Notes: generated by a model not told the origin, from the sequence alone. A stretch of DNA of 64,000 nt from Allolobophora icterica (GCA_963556255.1 OY744607.1:45278284-45342283); one strand, 5' to 3'; shown: positions 11,044-23,642, counted from the first letter of the stretch. Made by a program: numbers and translations.

Positions 11044-11652
11044 AGGACATTATCCCCCCCGGACATTATCCCCCCTGGACATTATCCCCCCCGGACAGAA
11101 TCCCCCGGGGTAGGACATAATCCCCCCAGGCTAGGAAATAATAACCTATATTTCACACATATATCATACATACATATTTACATACATGCATAACATACAT
11201 ATATACATACAAACATATATACATACATGCATAATATACATATATACATACAAACATATACATACATGCATAATATACATATATACATATATGCCTACAT
11301 ATATACATATATACATGCATATATACATACATATATACATACATATATACATACATATATACATACATATATACATACATATATACATACATACATATAT
11401 ACATACAACCATCCATCCATGCATAAATACATGCATGCATACATACATACATAAATGCATACATACATACATACATGGATACATATACACATACATGCAC
11501 ACATACGTACATACATCCATACATAAATACATAAATGTAGAATTAGGCTTATTACACAGAGGGGGGATTTTGTCCGGGGGGGATAATGTCCTAGCTAAGA
11601 TCGGGGGGATAATGTCCGGGGGTAATGTCTGGGGGGGGGATAATGTCCGTTT
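11044..11652. mobile_element. Foldback element with ACAT microsatellite core (1)
   Basis: The left arm (11044-11135) holds four spaced copies of a ggacattatcccccc motif. The right arm (11561-11652) holds the inverted motif ggggggataatgtcc several times. Between them lies about 400 bp of (ACAT)n (11150-11540). Pairing of the arms would form a long stem. No protein is encoded; this is the first of three such structures. Confidence 0.7.
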
Positions 11653-12030
11653 CCCGATGATACGGTTGTGTCAGTATCGCCAAAGATTAGTTCATTTAAA
11701 CATTTTTGATGGTTACTGTAAAAATTATGACGTTTGCTTTCAAACATTTCTTAGGTCAATTTTTCAGACATTATTATTATTATTATTTATTAATTACATT
11801 TGTAACGTGCGTAATGCGTTTGATAACACTCAGTGGTTAAAGTGGTTTGGGTGAGCAGTGGGAACGCCAAAGAAGAGTTTCAGTGGAACGCACGCGTGAG
11901 CAGTGGGAACACAAGCAAAGAATTTCGAGAGCAGTGGGAACACCGTTCCCACTCCACTTTAACCCCTGATCACACTGAAATGTGAATCTGAGGCACGGAT
12001 AGTCAGACATGGGGCAGGGAGCCTGGATTT

Positions 12031-12245
12031 TAACCCGCGCAAAGTCACACAGAAATTTATTTGAATATTTCAGCCCCATCTGGCCCCCTAGCCTGCTCAG
12101 CTATAATAAGTGATGAACATCCATATATATTAAACATATAGAAATTCATGAATGAGTACCCTGACTGGGGAGAACGACCTTGACACCATTAAATATTTGA
12201 TAAATATCCAAATAAGTTTCTGTGTGACTTTGCGCGCGTTAAAAA
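12031..12245. repeat. SINE family 2 piece inside an inverted repeat
   Basis: Left arm begins ttaacccgcgcaaagtcaca; right arm ends tgtgactttgcgcgcgttaa. Both arms continue with a tatttgaatattt-like block. The loop (12060-12185) is nearly identical to SINE family 2 at 10215-10345 (ctgctcagctataataagtg). Confidence 0.65.
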
Positions 12246-12249
12246 TGTT

Positions 12250-13050
12250 TGTAATAATAATAATAATAATAATAATAAGTTTCTATGGGAATATGACCAT
12301 CTTCATTTCTTGGCAAATTAAAATGTACCTGACAGTTTATTATTTTGAGGTGGCATAGTGGAGCAACTAGGGTCATTATGGGCCATAACTCCAGGCCCCT
12401 CGTGGAAATGCCACTGTTAAAAATGTCAAACGATTTGACACGGATATGTTTAACCACAGAAGTCCTGCAACAGAAATGATAGTCATATATTTTCCATTTA
12501 TGGACATTTATATTGCATATGAGCACAGCCACATGGGTGTGTGGGTGTGTGTGTTTTCAGATTAGTGGTTTGCATATGTTATTGAAATGAGATCCTCGAG
12601 TGCCTTTGTACAGCCAGGACATTGGTTGGCTGTGACGTCATTCTGGCCTTATCCGGATTGTGCCGGATAGCGCTTATTTGGGCTATTACTAGGCGAAATG
12701 AGCTGCGTAAAAATATGTTTTGATTGTCCTTCATTGGGTTGGTTTGATGGGCGTTTGAGAACTGTGATGACCGAGTACTGGGTCCCTGCGCAGTGCGTTG
12801 TCAAGGCGGCCGCTTTCAAATACATATGAGAATGCATAATAGCTAGCTTTGAACTTAGAGGCAACACAGTTTTGGGGTCTATTTAAAAACAAGTCCAGTC
12901 TGAAGGGCGGATTATGGTATTGGATACTGAGTATCCAGAGATGGGGGTGAGTCCTCTATCTCGATGGTTTGTGTGGTCGGTTTGATTTTGAAGCTACGGT
13001 AATCCCTCTGTGGCTTGTGTATTTAAACCTATAATAATAATTCCTGTATG
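12250..13050. other. Intergenic; short (TAA)n only
   Basis: (TAA)n at 12256-12280; otherwise no gene or repeat family recognised. Confidence 0.4.
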
Positions 13051-13119
13051 TGGCATTTGCATATATTGGGGGATGTAGGAAAAGTCCTCTGTTATGCTTT
13101 TTACAATTCAAAGTTGATG

Positions 13120-13224
13120 CAAGTTCTCTCTGTCTGTCTGTCTGTCTGTCTCTCTGTCTCTCTGTCTCTCTGTCTCTCTGTCTCTCTGTCTGTCTGTCTC
13201 TCTCTGTGTCTCTCTCTGTGTCTG

Positions 13225-13271
<47 letters not shown>

Positions 13272-13275
13272 TTCT
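13120..13275 (+). repeat. (TCTG)n/(TC)n microsatellite
   Basis: Runs of tctg and tctctctg with a final (tc)n, purely pyrimidine/G on the plus strand. Confidence 0.9.
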
Positions 13276-13289
13276 CTGGCATTTGCATT

Positions 13290-13745
13290 CGCTAGGGTAA
13301 GTGTCTCCTTGGGTAAGTCAGAGAAGACTTTAAGACTGACTGTTGTATTCATTCATAGTGAAGGTAAGTCCTCTTTAAGGCTGGTGTATTATTCAAAGTG
13401 AAGGTCTTTAAGGCTGGTGTATTATTCAAAGTGAAGGTCTTTAAGGTTGATATATTCTTTCAAAGTGAAGGTAAATCCTCTTTAAAGTTGTTGTATTCAT
13501 TCAAAGTGAAGCTAAGTCCTCTTTAAGACTGGTGTATTCATTCAAAGTGAAGGTAAGTGCTGTTGCTTACATTTGCATTCGAATCTAGGGTAAGCAGTCT
13601 CCTGTGGCTGGTGTGTTCAAAGAAGCTAGCCTAAGTCCTTCCTCTCTGTGGCTTGTATATTCAAAGCTAGGGTTAGCCTTTGCTGGGACTTTTATATTCA
13701 AAGAAGGTAGGATAAGTGCTCTCTGCATTCGTGTATTCAAGGCTG
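13290..13745 (+). repeat. Irregular minisatellite
   Basis: Degenerate copies of a block like taagtcctctttaaggctgg followed by tgtattcattcaaagtgaag, spaced 40-55 bp, becoming more divergent to the right. Confidence 0.7.
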
Positions 13746-13749
13746 AGGA

Positions 13750-15445
13750 GATTTCTCAGAACCGGTGCTCATGATTTGTCCTTTGAACCAGAGCTTTTTG
13801 AAGACTGTTCAAAGAGTTTCTTTGAGAGCTGTATGGGTTACAGAGGGGGAATTCCAGAGACTTGAACAGTCTTTGCCCAGGGCACCGAATTCGGTTTAAT
13901 CTGGACCCTAGAATGTACAAAAGAAGAACGATTACAATAGGATTTGCTTAATTAAGGAGTTATTGGGGGAGGGGAGATGCGTGTGGAGGGTAGGATACTG
14001 CCTTCCACCCTGAAGTAGTGGCCCTCTTATCTCGGATGACCTCCTTTTATAGACATTTAACCTATAGCCGTGCAGTGAGTTCTATATATCGAGGTTACTT
14101 ATATTATATGGGCCTCCATGGCTGATCGGTTATCCACATTGGCCTGTGTGGTAACCTATGGAAACACCAGTGTTATTGAAAGGCTGATTTTTATGTGTAG
14201 TTAGAATAATTTTGTCACCAATTAGCAATTATATTGCTGCTTTCAGACCCCTAGTATGCTTATTATATAAAATATATATATATTTATGTATATATATTGT
14301 GTATAATAATATTTTGTATAATAATGTGCTATGTGGCACTTTGTGCCTATAGAGCTGAAATGATTAGCAGTTTTATGATAAATACATGTATTACATTTAT
14401 ATAATGGATTTAAATGTATAGAAAATGTGTAGTAGACATATACTGTATATATAATGGAGATGCATTATAGATAATGCATATATATATATATATTTATTTA
14501 TAAAATTCATTGTGTTGTCTAGTCCAAGTGCCATTAAGATCATATGACCCCTTGTGTCTTGTGTGATTATTGTTAGCCATTAGGGGCAGATATAGGTTAC
14601 TGATACAATGCCCAGCCATGACCCTAGGTCACTTGGTAGCATTGTCACATGATCTGAGAACCTATGTCTGCCCATGGACTCTATATCATAATCTACTATG
14701 TAGGGATACATGGTGTGCCCTACACCAGTCACATTCATCAAGTTGGTGTCACTGTCTAGTAGCAAACTATGCTGGGTAGCAGCCTGATGCTGAGGATGCA
14801 ACACTAGCAAGCACTGTGAAGTTTAATCAGTACGGTTCTACTTGGAGGGTTGATCATACCTGGCGGTCTGGATTAGACCAGACGTTTACATAGATGTACA
14901 TATCTACATTCATATAGATATATAGACACACTTGAATACATGTATGATGCATGCATACATATATATTTATTTATATTTATATACATACATTAATACACAT
15001 TATATATACATACATATGATATAGGTACACATACATAAATCCATTATTTAACACGTTCTTTATTTAGCACCTTCCAGTACACTAGAATCTTGCGTTTTCG
15101 AGCCTGTAATCTGACGCAGGCCTAGCTGCCATACTGCTGCTGTCTAGACGAGTGGTTGGTCCTTGGGTTGGGTGGGGAGGCGGAAGGGTGGTGGCAGTAT
15201 GCGCACTACTTGTGGCCATACATTTCGGGACTCTGTCTTGTGCTACCGACACTTAAACGCGGATAACCTGCTGGCCCATTACCCTGGAGGACGATCGCTA
15301 TCTGGACCGCTTTGCAGTTTATTTTTGCACCTGCTGCTCATGAACTCCTGTGTAGTAGTCCAGCTTGTTTCCGTACTTTCTATGCTCAAAAAACGGTTGA
15401 GGTGACGGCTGTGGGGCCGCTTTGGCCCAATTGGGCTGACTGGGA
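13750..15445. other. Intergenic, AT-rich
   Basis: Poly-(TA) patches at 14270-14490 and around 14930-15040. No gene or repeat family recognised. Confidence 0.4.
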
Positions 15446-15589
15446 GTTAAGGCCCAAAAAAAATAATGGTGTGTTTCCGGTAACAGAGTTTTAAAAAACT
15501 GGGTAGGTAGGTAGGAAAAAATTTTTTTTTGGTAAAATATTTTTATACAATGCTATTTCGGGGTGTCTGCTATTCCGGGGTCCGCTATA

Positions 15590-16030
15590 TACATACATAC
15601 ATACATACATACATAGAGTATGCATGCATACATACATACATACACATATACAGAGATACATACATGCATACATATATGTATGTATGTATGAATGTATTAT
15701 GAATACTTGTATGTATGTATGTATGCATACATACATGCATACAAGTATGCATGCATACACATATACAGAGATACATACATACATACATGCATACCGTACA
15801 TGTATGTATGTATGTATGCATACTTGTATGTATGTATGTATCCATGCATACATGTGTACGTATGTATGTTTGTGTGCATACTTGTGTGCATGTATGTATG
15901 TATGTATGTATCTCTGTATGTATCTCTGTATGTGTGTATGTATGTATGCATGCATATTCTATGTATGTATGTATGTATGTATGTATGCATGTATGTATCT
16001 CGGTATGTATGTATGTAGGTATGTATATAG
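15590..16030. repeat. (ACAT)n/(ATGT)n microsatellite, self-complementary
   Basis: Alternating blocks of acat and atgt repeats, able to fold on themselves; core of the foldback at 15451-16836. Confidence 0.9.
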
Positions 16031-16094
16031 GGCATGTATAGCGGACCCCGGAGTAGCGGACCCAAACCGTGTCCGAGGGGTGCTTTAGAGATCG

Positions 16095-16425
16095 ATATTC
16101 AAGGAGGCTGGTTGCAAAGGAGTGCTGTTGATAAGAAAGTTGTTGCTAAAGATGGCGGTTGCTAAGGAGGACGGTTGCTAAGAACACTCGCTGCGAAGGA
16201 GGCTGGCTGTTAAGGATGGTTGCTAAAGAGGCTGGTTGCTAAAGACTCGGCCTGAGTCTGACTCTGAAACTGAGTGCTAAAGAGGCTGACATTGAGGCTG
16301 TTTGCTACGAAATTTGTTTGCCAAGAAGGATGGTTAAGGTTAAATGCTACGGAGGTTGGTTGCTAAGTAGACTGGTTGCTTAGGAGGCTGAGGCTGACCT
16401 TGAGGCTGGTTTCTATAAAGGAAGC
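16095..16425 (+). repeat. Degenerate gttgctaagga minisatellite
   Basis: About a dozen imperfect copies of a 15-22 bp unit such as ggttgctaaggaggctgg inside the element at 15451-16836. Confidence 0.7.
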
Positions 16426-16869
16426 TTTACTTGTAGGCCTACTTTGTTACCTACGATAATCGTAGAATTTGCTGAAAGATTGAATACGTACGACGATCGG
16501 ATTAGTGAAATAACGCTGGCGAGAAACCGTGGGAAAATCGCCGACTTTCGGATCTATTATCTCCCCGACCCTCCCACTTTTGTAAAAACTGACCGTGGGA
16601 AACTTACAGCCAATTCATTCCTCTAATTAACGGTGCACTTATTTACATAGAAAGACCGGTGATTTCCCAAAGCCATCTGCTTTAGTGAGCTCAGCTGTAA
16701 TGTCAATTGTCGGAAATCTGCAACTCTGACACGCTGTGGGTTGCGGGAAAAAAATTTTTCCCCAAAATTATCCGAGTCGCGCCAAAAAAGTGACTCGGTC
16801 GCGTTACCGGAAACACACCATTATTTTTTTTTGGCCTAAGCCAACGTCGATGATCTGTTAACAACATCG

Positions 16870-16985
16870 CTTGTAATTGTAATTAGTAACTTCTATCCGT
16901 CCAGAGTGTAATTGTACGCGTAATCATACATTTATATAGCACCTCTTCAAGAGAGACTCGTCAGAGGCGCTCCAAACTTAACAGC
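16870..16985 (-). repeat. Inverted LINE-type 3' end fragment
   Basis: Contains atttatatagcacctcttca followed by gagactcgtcagaggcgctc, the complement of the aggcgctatataaat tail seen at LINE ends in this window. Confidence 0.6.
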
Positions 16986-17104
16986 AAAAAACCAGGATCG
17001 ATAAATTGATTAAAGGTACATGTTGACTATGATGTGCTGGTGATATACCATGGAAACCTTTGAGCAATTGCACCTTCCAAGAGATAGGGAGGGGGAAGAT
17101 CTGT

Positions 17105-17106
<2 letters not shown>

Positions 17107-17173
<67 letters not shown>
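17107..17173 (+). repeat. (GT)n microsatellite
   Basis: About 33 uninterrupted gt units. Confidence 0.95.
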
Positions 17174-17176
<3 letters not shown>

Positions 17177-17394
17177 GAAGGGGAAGAGAGGGGAGGGGGA
17201 AGTTACTCCAATGACTTGGGGGATAAACGCCCCTGGCTGGCGACCTTCTTTTCTCACCCTTGGTATTGTGTCCACAAAGAAAAAGAAGAGTAGCCACTTA
17301 TTTTGGTCCAGATTGGCTGCTGTGGCTGGGATGTGTCAGCGTATTCATTTTCTTTGCCTCCATATATTGGGGGATTGGCTCTCCCTCACCTTGG

Positions 17395-17590
17395 CCTGGG
17401 ACAGGATTGCCCAATGGTTAGAGCCCCCTCACCTTGTAATGCAGAGAGTAGGGCTTCGAGCATCCTCTGAGACGACTCGGACTAGTGTGTAGGTAGGCCT
17501 ACCTCATTCACTCGCAATAATTTCTGGGCAATCAGTCATCGTGCATGGTCATTATTAGGTAGTGGCGCTTAATAAATGTATAACCATAAT
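17395..17590 (+). repeat. tRNA-derived SINE, family 1
   Basis: gcccaatggttagagccccc (A-box), agggcttcgagcatcc (B-box), and a 3' end tagtggcgcttaataaatgt. Confidence 0.7.
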
Positions 17591-17599
17591 CTTCACATC

Positions 17600-18780
17600 A
17601 GCAGTGTGTAGCGGATGTACTCTTTTTGTAGTCGAGAGCGCTGGCAGAACAGAAAACTTGAACTGTCTGGCTTCTGACTAGACACTATTGTATTTATTTA
17701 TTCATTATACGACTAGACACTTTTGTATTTATTCAAAACCCTGCTTGATGTAGCAACCTGTTTTTACCTTTGCCTCTACGTCGGTCTAGAAGTGGCATAT
17801 ATATTATAGCATTAAAACAATCGAGAAGTGGCTTGTGATGTTAACTTATTTATATTGCTCATTTTCAGAGCTTCTGAATAGAGACAGCTGTCAGGCAGGT
17901 TGTAAAAATCCCGACCTATTTACACAGCGATTTAAAATTGGCCACATGGTGAAGAAACTTTAATGTACAAAAAGGTGTGATATAAGATGTGTTGACATTA
18001 AGACCAGATGTTTTTAGCTACATAGTGAAATTCCCGCCGTTTTTGTTTTGAACTGTGTTGGATGCGCGAAAATTTCAGTCGTTGATTTATTAGGAAATTC
18101 CTAACTGCAGGCCTTTGAATGAAATAATTGGAGCGTGATGTTTTATTTCCACTTGTTTTTCTCGGAATTCGACGAGGCGTGAAGACAGCTGTCTTGGCCG
18201 GAAATACGCAGGTGTTTGTATCAAATACAAACACCTGTCTTTTGATTGCAAGTGCATCTGAAATGGGTTTCATGATTGTCTAGTTGTGGCGGGTGATTTG
18301 TCTCTCTTAAATCAGAAAGCTATTTCTGTTCGTGATTAGGAAATTCCTGACTTCTGGCCTTTGAATTGAAAGTAAGTGGAGCGTGAGGTTTTACTTCCAC
18401 TTGATTTTCTCGCCTGCCGAAGAGGGAAATATTCTCTTGTTCGAGTGAATATGTAAACGTCCAGTGCTGATGTGGGCGTTTCTTAAATTTCTATATTGCG
18501 TATAAGCAACATACCACCAGAGTCAGATATTTTGCTGACATTATGCTTTTTGTCCACGTGAAGCTTATAATCTTCTTCAACGGAAACTCTGCAGTTGTTT
18601 TTTTTTCGGAATTCGAAAGATGACCCAACAATATGGGCAGATATCCTAGAAACGATGTGAAGTCAAAGTGGGTGTTCCGCAGTTCAGACTGGATTTCACA
18701 CCCTTCTTATCTAATCTTCCCAAGATCTGTGAGGGTGTGTCGTCGCAGCTTTTCAGTAACACCCGTCCGCTAAATCCCTC
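17600..18780. other. Intergenic with a local duplication
   Basis: Two related blocks of about 85 bp at 18079-18170 and 18332-18420 share aggaaattcct, ggcctttgaatg and tccacttgttttctcg. No gene recognised. Confidence 0.5.
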
Positions 18781-19370
18781 TCCTCCACACGATCTCCTCC
18801 ATTATGAGACAAATCAGACTGGCAAGCGGGGATTGCGTCTTCACGTCTGGCCGCTGCGTGCGCTATTCCGACCACTGGCGCACATCCATACGCTCCGGTC
18901 ACGTGACTGATCGACCGGGCAATAACGTTCCCGCCAGCGGTGTGCCGCTCTCCTCCCTCCCTCCCTTTGCCCTTAATACTCCTCCCCGACATGCATTTGC
19001 GTCGCCCGCTATTTACGCCCGGCCGGTGGGCTCTGTTGCTGGTAAATAGAGGGCATGACCGATACCGCCTACCAACCCACCGACACACCCACCGTGCTCC
19101 GTCGGCAGGGCGATGGGAAGGGAGGACGGGTGGGGAAAATAAGGCCTCGCGCGGTGTGTAGACCCACGCTGGTTTGTTTTTCCGACAATAGGTTCGCGGT
19201 GGCGGCGGCTTCCATGGAAGCACATAAACAGGATGAAGTCACGAGGTGGGATGATCGGCTGCCCGTTCGGCGTAGATCATCCGATTTTTTTGGTCGCAGA
19301 TTTAACGGATTGCTTAGAGTGATCGCATTCGTACGGTCCGTTATCTTGTTTATTTTGTCCGCTGCTGTTT
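18780..19370 (+). promoter_or_regulatory. CpG-rich, GC-rich region: candidate promoter
   Basis: By eye this is the only sizeable stretch of the window with frequent CpG and high GC, including an E-box cacgtg at about 18899. The Kelch gene on the same strand needs at least one upstream untranslated exon, because its first ATG sits directly at a splice acceptor. This region 11 kb upstream is a candidate source. There is no direct proof, and it could serve an unseen gene. Confidence 0.35.
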
Positions 19371-19700
19371 GAGTTAAGATGAACTCCAGAGGTTTGTTGA
19401 TAACACAGATTAGTTTTTGGTTACATAATCGTTTTGTTTGCTTATTCGGTTTAATGGATTTTGCAGTAAATTTAAGTTATATCCAGCCTTGAATTCAGTT
19501 TATTTCGTGCGTTAAACAGTTCAAGTTAAGATAAACTCGCGGGGTCTGTTTATTATAATGAGTTGTATTTTCATCTGCGGTTTAACGGATTTCAAAGTAA
19601 TTTTATTGATATCCATTGTGGTATCTATTTATTTTGTGCGTTAACTCTCGGTTGGGATGAACTAACAAGCTTTTTTTATGATACCTATTTTATTCTGTAG
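19285..19700 (+). repeat. Three diverged tandem copies, about 140 bp each
   Basis: The order gtttaacggatt, tatcc, tttattttgtgcgttaa and gttaagatgaactc repeats with strong divergence directly right of the CpG-rich block. An old tandem duplication. Confidence 0.55.
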
Positions 19701-19709
19701 CTTATCCGT

Positions 19710-21200
19710 TATATTTTCAACTGCAGCTACTCATTGTATTGTAAAGTAATGTCAGTTTTAGCCATTTCATATACAGTTATCTGTATTTTGTGTTATAACC
19801 CTAATTTAGTTTTAATTAGTTTACTTGGACCATTTCCAAGCCAGATGTTGCTTTCATGATAACAGGTTTCTGTGTTGGGGTTTAGGTACTGTATTTTTGG
19901 TGGTGTGGGTAATCTAGTGGTTTAGCAAGATAGACAACCAACCATGTAGGATGTGTGCCTGGTTGAAAAAGAGGAGTGCTTATGACCTCCAGACAGACAC
20001 ACTATTGCATGGGTTTGATCCCTGCACCATACAGCCATTGGGTATACAGCCATAGTATCTACAATTATTGTATATGCAACCATTTTGTTTTACAACCACT
20101 TTATGTGCAACCATTGTCAAGTGTGGGACCTTGAGCATGTCCTTAATGAACCAGTTTAATGAGTACATTGGTCTGTTAATGCAGGGAATGAATACAGTAG
20201 AACCTCCTTATAGTGCTACTTGGGGTCGTCCATAAAGTACTTTCACCAGAAATGACCTACTTTTACCCATCCCTCCTCTTGGCATTACCCCTTCCCATCT
20301 ATCTTTGGACCCCCAGTCGTTTTGCTACCACTGTTATGTGCCCCATTGGGGTTCTTGAAGAGCATAAATTTTCTTCCGTGTTGGGATTTGACCCTCTGAC
20401 ATCTTGACTGATAGTCCACTACGCCAGGGCATATTTGAACTGTATAATTAGTGGGACAAATGTTCCAGTAGTTAGGCTGATTTGTGCAGGCAATGTATGT
20501 TTAAAGTATAAGTGGTGGGACAAAATGTTGAAGAGTTTTAAGATTGCCCCAGTAGTAAAATAAGAATCAATAAAACGCATTGTCAGGAAATTCCCAAGAA
20601 AAGGTCATCAACTTTTTCGGGAGATGAATTCCCCAAAAAAGGTCATCAAAGTTTTTTGGAGACGAGTTCCAAAATTTTGTCCCAGTAGTCTAAATTCCTT
20701 AAAATATGCACTGCACTACGCTGACCACACCATATTAACCTGAATAGTGTTATAACCGGTTGTGGTGACAATGGAGCATGAAGTAAGAGGGCTGCACTGT
20801 ACACGAACTAAAGGTCATCTTCAAAGGGTCGTGTGGACCTCCTATGATGAATCTGTTTCAAAGGTTGAAATGCCTGACCTGGTCTGATGTGACAGACGTT
20901 ATCAGCAATTCGTCTGGCTGAACAGTTAATGAAGCGTGACGCGCTGTGTTACGGACCTGTTGTCCCCTATGTGGGTATACGGTTGCCATATTTGAATGTT
21001 GCGGTGGGTCAGTGGGTCGCCCCCACCCTTCAGGACATATGGTAATTTCTGGAGAGTTTACTGAATAGGCGGCCCTATTAGTCCCGGATTCCAGGTATTT
21101 TGGGGATTTACTTTGCATTATTGGTCTCGGCTGACTGCGCGGATGTGTGTGTGTGTGTGTGTGTATGTGTATGGTGTGTATGTAAGTGTGGACATATATG
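19710..21200. other. Intergenic, with small repeat fragments
   Basis: A ggggtcgtccataaagtac fragment at 20223-20241 resembles the end of the element at 62582-63031. A SINE family 2 fragment is near 20335-20405. An imperfect aaaggtcatcaa duplication lies at 20600-20670. No gene recognised. Confidence 0.4.
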
Positions 21201-21204
21201 GGGG

Positions 21205-21390
21205 ATGTAGTAGCCACTTGCCAATTGATTAGAGCAGTCTTTTTGTAACCAGGGATTAGGGATTGAATCCGCCTCCTATGAGATGGTTACTGTGTAGGGA
21301 CCTTGAGCAAGTCCTTCACTCACAATTGCTCAGCGCCATCAATTGATGCTTTGTCATCATCATACAGTGGCGCTTAATAAATGTGTAATA
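21205..21390 (+). repeat. tRNA-derived SINE, family 1
   Basis: ccaattgattagagcagtct, ttgaatccgcctcc, gtgtagggaccttgagcaag, and 3' end cagtggcgcttaataaatgt. Confidence 0.75.
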
Positions 21391-21394
21391 TCAG

Positions 21395-21600
21395 TATGTA
21401 CATATGTATGTATGCATGCTTGCATGCATGCATGTATGTGTGTGTATGTATGTATGTACTGGTATGTATGTATGCACTGGTCTGTATGTATGTGTGTACT
21501 GTTATATATGTAACAGCGAGCGCCTCTGAGTAGTTCCCTTGAAGAGGCGCTATATAAATCTTCGAATGAATGAATGAATGTATGTATGTGACTATGTACT
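21395..21600 (+). repeat. (ATGT)n with embedded LINE tail
   Basis: ATGT repeats surround a LINE-type tail at 21517-21580 (gcgcctctgagtagttccct, then aagaggcgctatataaatct and (GAAT)n). Confidence 0.8.
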
Positions 21601-21604
21601 GGTA

Positions 21605-22120
21605 CGTTTGATAGTATACATGGTTGTTGTACTCAGTGTACTGCAGACATGAACATTGCGAGAACGATTCACAGATACCGATTGTCTGATAATGTAACAC
21701 ACTTCTTTTGAGAAGGTCTGGGAGAGGTTCAAAAATATTGTTCCAGTAAAGATCAAGAATCATACACTTGTTGTGGCCTGTTTAGCAGTTAGGCAGAACC
21801 GTCCACCTGGCTTGCGACAACAATGACGTGATAAGCCAGACATTTTATGTCCTTGTGTTGCTGGTAATGTCTTGATGTCCGGTAGCAACAGATGCCATTG
21901 TGGACAGAATTATTGGTGATGTATGTCAGTGATGTTTAGTCTTGCAATGACTGGTATATAGTAAAGCTCTGCTGTGGCTTATGACTAGACATTTATGTAG
22001 CAATATAATAAAGTATGGCTGCTGGCTGTGAGTCACGGTGTCTGCTTTATCTTCAGTTTAAAAGTTGCTTAAAATAAAATTCCAGTTAACCTTATGTGTG
22101 GGATGCTTATCAACACACAC
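21605..22120. other. Intergenic, no feature recognised
   Basis: No gene or repeat family recognised. Confidence 0.4.
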
Positions 22121-22124
22121 AAAC

Positions 22125-22200
22125 TCACTGTCTCTGTCTGTCTGTCTGTCTCTGTGTCTCTGTCTGTGTCTTTCTCTCTCTGTTTGATTGTCTCTCTCTG

Positions 22201-22249
<49 letters not shown>

Positions 22250-22265
22250 CACACACACACACACA
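22125..22265 (+). repeat. Compound microsatellite (TCTG)n-(TA)n-(CA)n
   Basis: tctg/tctc runs, then about 20 ta units at 22202-22242, then a short (ca)n. Confidence 0.9.
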
Positions 22266-22269
22266 TTTA

Positions 22270-23040
22270 CAAGGCATGAATATTGTATGTATTTATGTAC
22301 AGGACCATGGTATAATGCATCTCTTCATGTGGCCAGTTGTGATATAAGTTGGCTGGGATCATGGAGGGTGGTGTCTTGCATTGTAGAATTGAATGAAGTG
22401 GGCTTTAGAACATGGCACCTGTATTACAGATCCCTGTTATAGTGCTGTGATATGTTTTCCTATTTAAAGGTAGCATTATAATGATGTTCCAGTATGAATG
22501 TGTGTATGTATGAATGTGTGTATGTATGCATATGTATGTATGTATGGGTGTATTGATTCAAGGTTTCTTCAGTGACTGTACACAAGGGTGTTTTTATCCA
22601 CATCTCTGCCTGTGCTTGGGACAGTATGGGCGTGTGTGCGCGTGTGTGTGTGTGTGTTCAGGTGTGATTGTGTGATGTATTGAAATGAAACGGACCAGGT
22701 AAGTCAGCCAGCCTCCTCCTTCTCCTCCTCCTCCTCCTCCTCCTGAGCTCATCCAATGTTGATGACAAAGGTGCTTACCTGGTTCCTCTGTCTGCTTGTG
22801 CCTAGGTCTGTTTGCTGTCAAGGTATTAAATGAAAACTGGAGCTGTCTTTTATTGATCTCGCCGACCTGTAGTTTGAATTTATTTAAGCCACTTTGGCTG
22901 CTGTAAGTGCCTATTTATGTATTCATATTGATATATATATATATGCATATTATATATGTTTATGTATGTATATATATACACATATATATACCACCTATAC
23001 GTGCAGATGTAAAATATGGAAATCCGGTTTTTTATGAAGT
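22270..23040. other. Intergenic, short simple repeats
   Basis: atgt repeats near 22500-22545, (CTC)n at 22720-22745, and ta-rich patches near 22930-22990. No gene recognised. Confidence 0.4.
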
Positions 23041-23146
<106 letters not shown>

Positions 23147-23479
23147 TTATATATACGGATGTATGTGTATATGTACCTGCAGATTCTGTATTATTTAAAA
23201 TTTATATGTGCATTGTATGTCTTCACGTGCGTGTGCATGCACACGAAAACAGTGGATATGAATCCATATTGTGAGAAAGGGAGTTGTTTGAACTGGACTG
23301 GTTCGTGCTGGTTGTTGGAGAGATTTTCTGGCACACACCAGACTTTTTGGGTCAACTGCGTGGGTGCTTCGGGTGGTGGTCTTGTGACTGTGTGCTGTAG
23401 CCCGATTCCTCCAGGTAGTAAGTATACTGCTGCAGCCTCCTTCTTTCCACCTGAAGCTCTTCCAAGCAGTGACGATCTT

Positions 23480-23642
23480 TGATGATGAATGGCACGCAGC
23501 ATCAACGATCGATAACATATTGATCTAGCCGTTTAAACTTGTATTATTAGGATGATTTATTCACGCTAAAACTTTCATGTACACCAAAGTGCTGTTAGCA
23601 GTTGGTTCAATAAAGGATATACTTACTTACTTACTTACTGTT
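23480..23642 (+). mobile_element. Non-LTR retrotransposon 3' end with (ACTT)n tail
   Basis: Ends ggttcaataaaggatatact followed by (tact)n. The LINE at 36345-36930 ends almost identically (gttcattaaagaatatactt plus the same tetramer tail). Only the 3' untranslated part is left here. Confidence 0.55.

Larger units (their letters stand above)
15451..16836. mobile_element. Terminal-inverted-repeat element with nested ACAT foldback (2)
   Basis: The ends are about 33 bp inverted repeats sharing aataatggtgtgtttccgg (15451-15484 and 16803-16836), flanked by taa on both sides, a possible 3-bp target duplication. A second inverted pair lies inside: gctattccggggtccgctat at 15569-15588 against its complement at 16038-16062. 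This pair encloses a core of (ACAT)n passing into (ATGT)n. The right half carries a gttgctaaggaggctgg minisatellite. No transposase is seen. Confidence 0.75.

Noticed and set aside
11153..11854. Long open frames of repeated His, Tyr, Ile and Met
   Set aside because: They come only from the ACAT microsatellite, open in several frames on both strands.
13048..13401. Leu/Ser/Cys-rich open frame resembling a signal peptide
   Set aside because: Product of the TCTG microsatellite.
15491..16088. Open frames over 150 codons
   Set aside because: Same ACAT/ATGT simple repeat; not coding.
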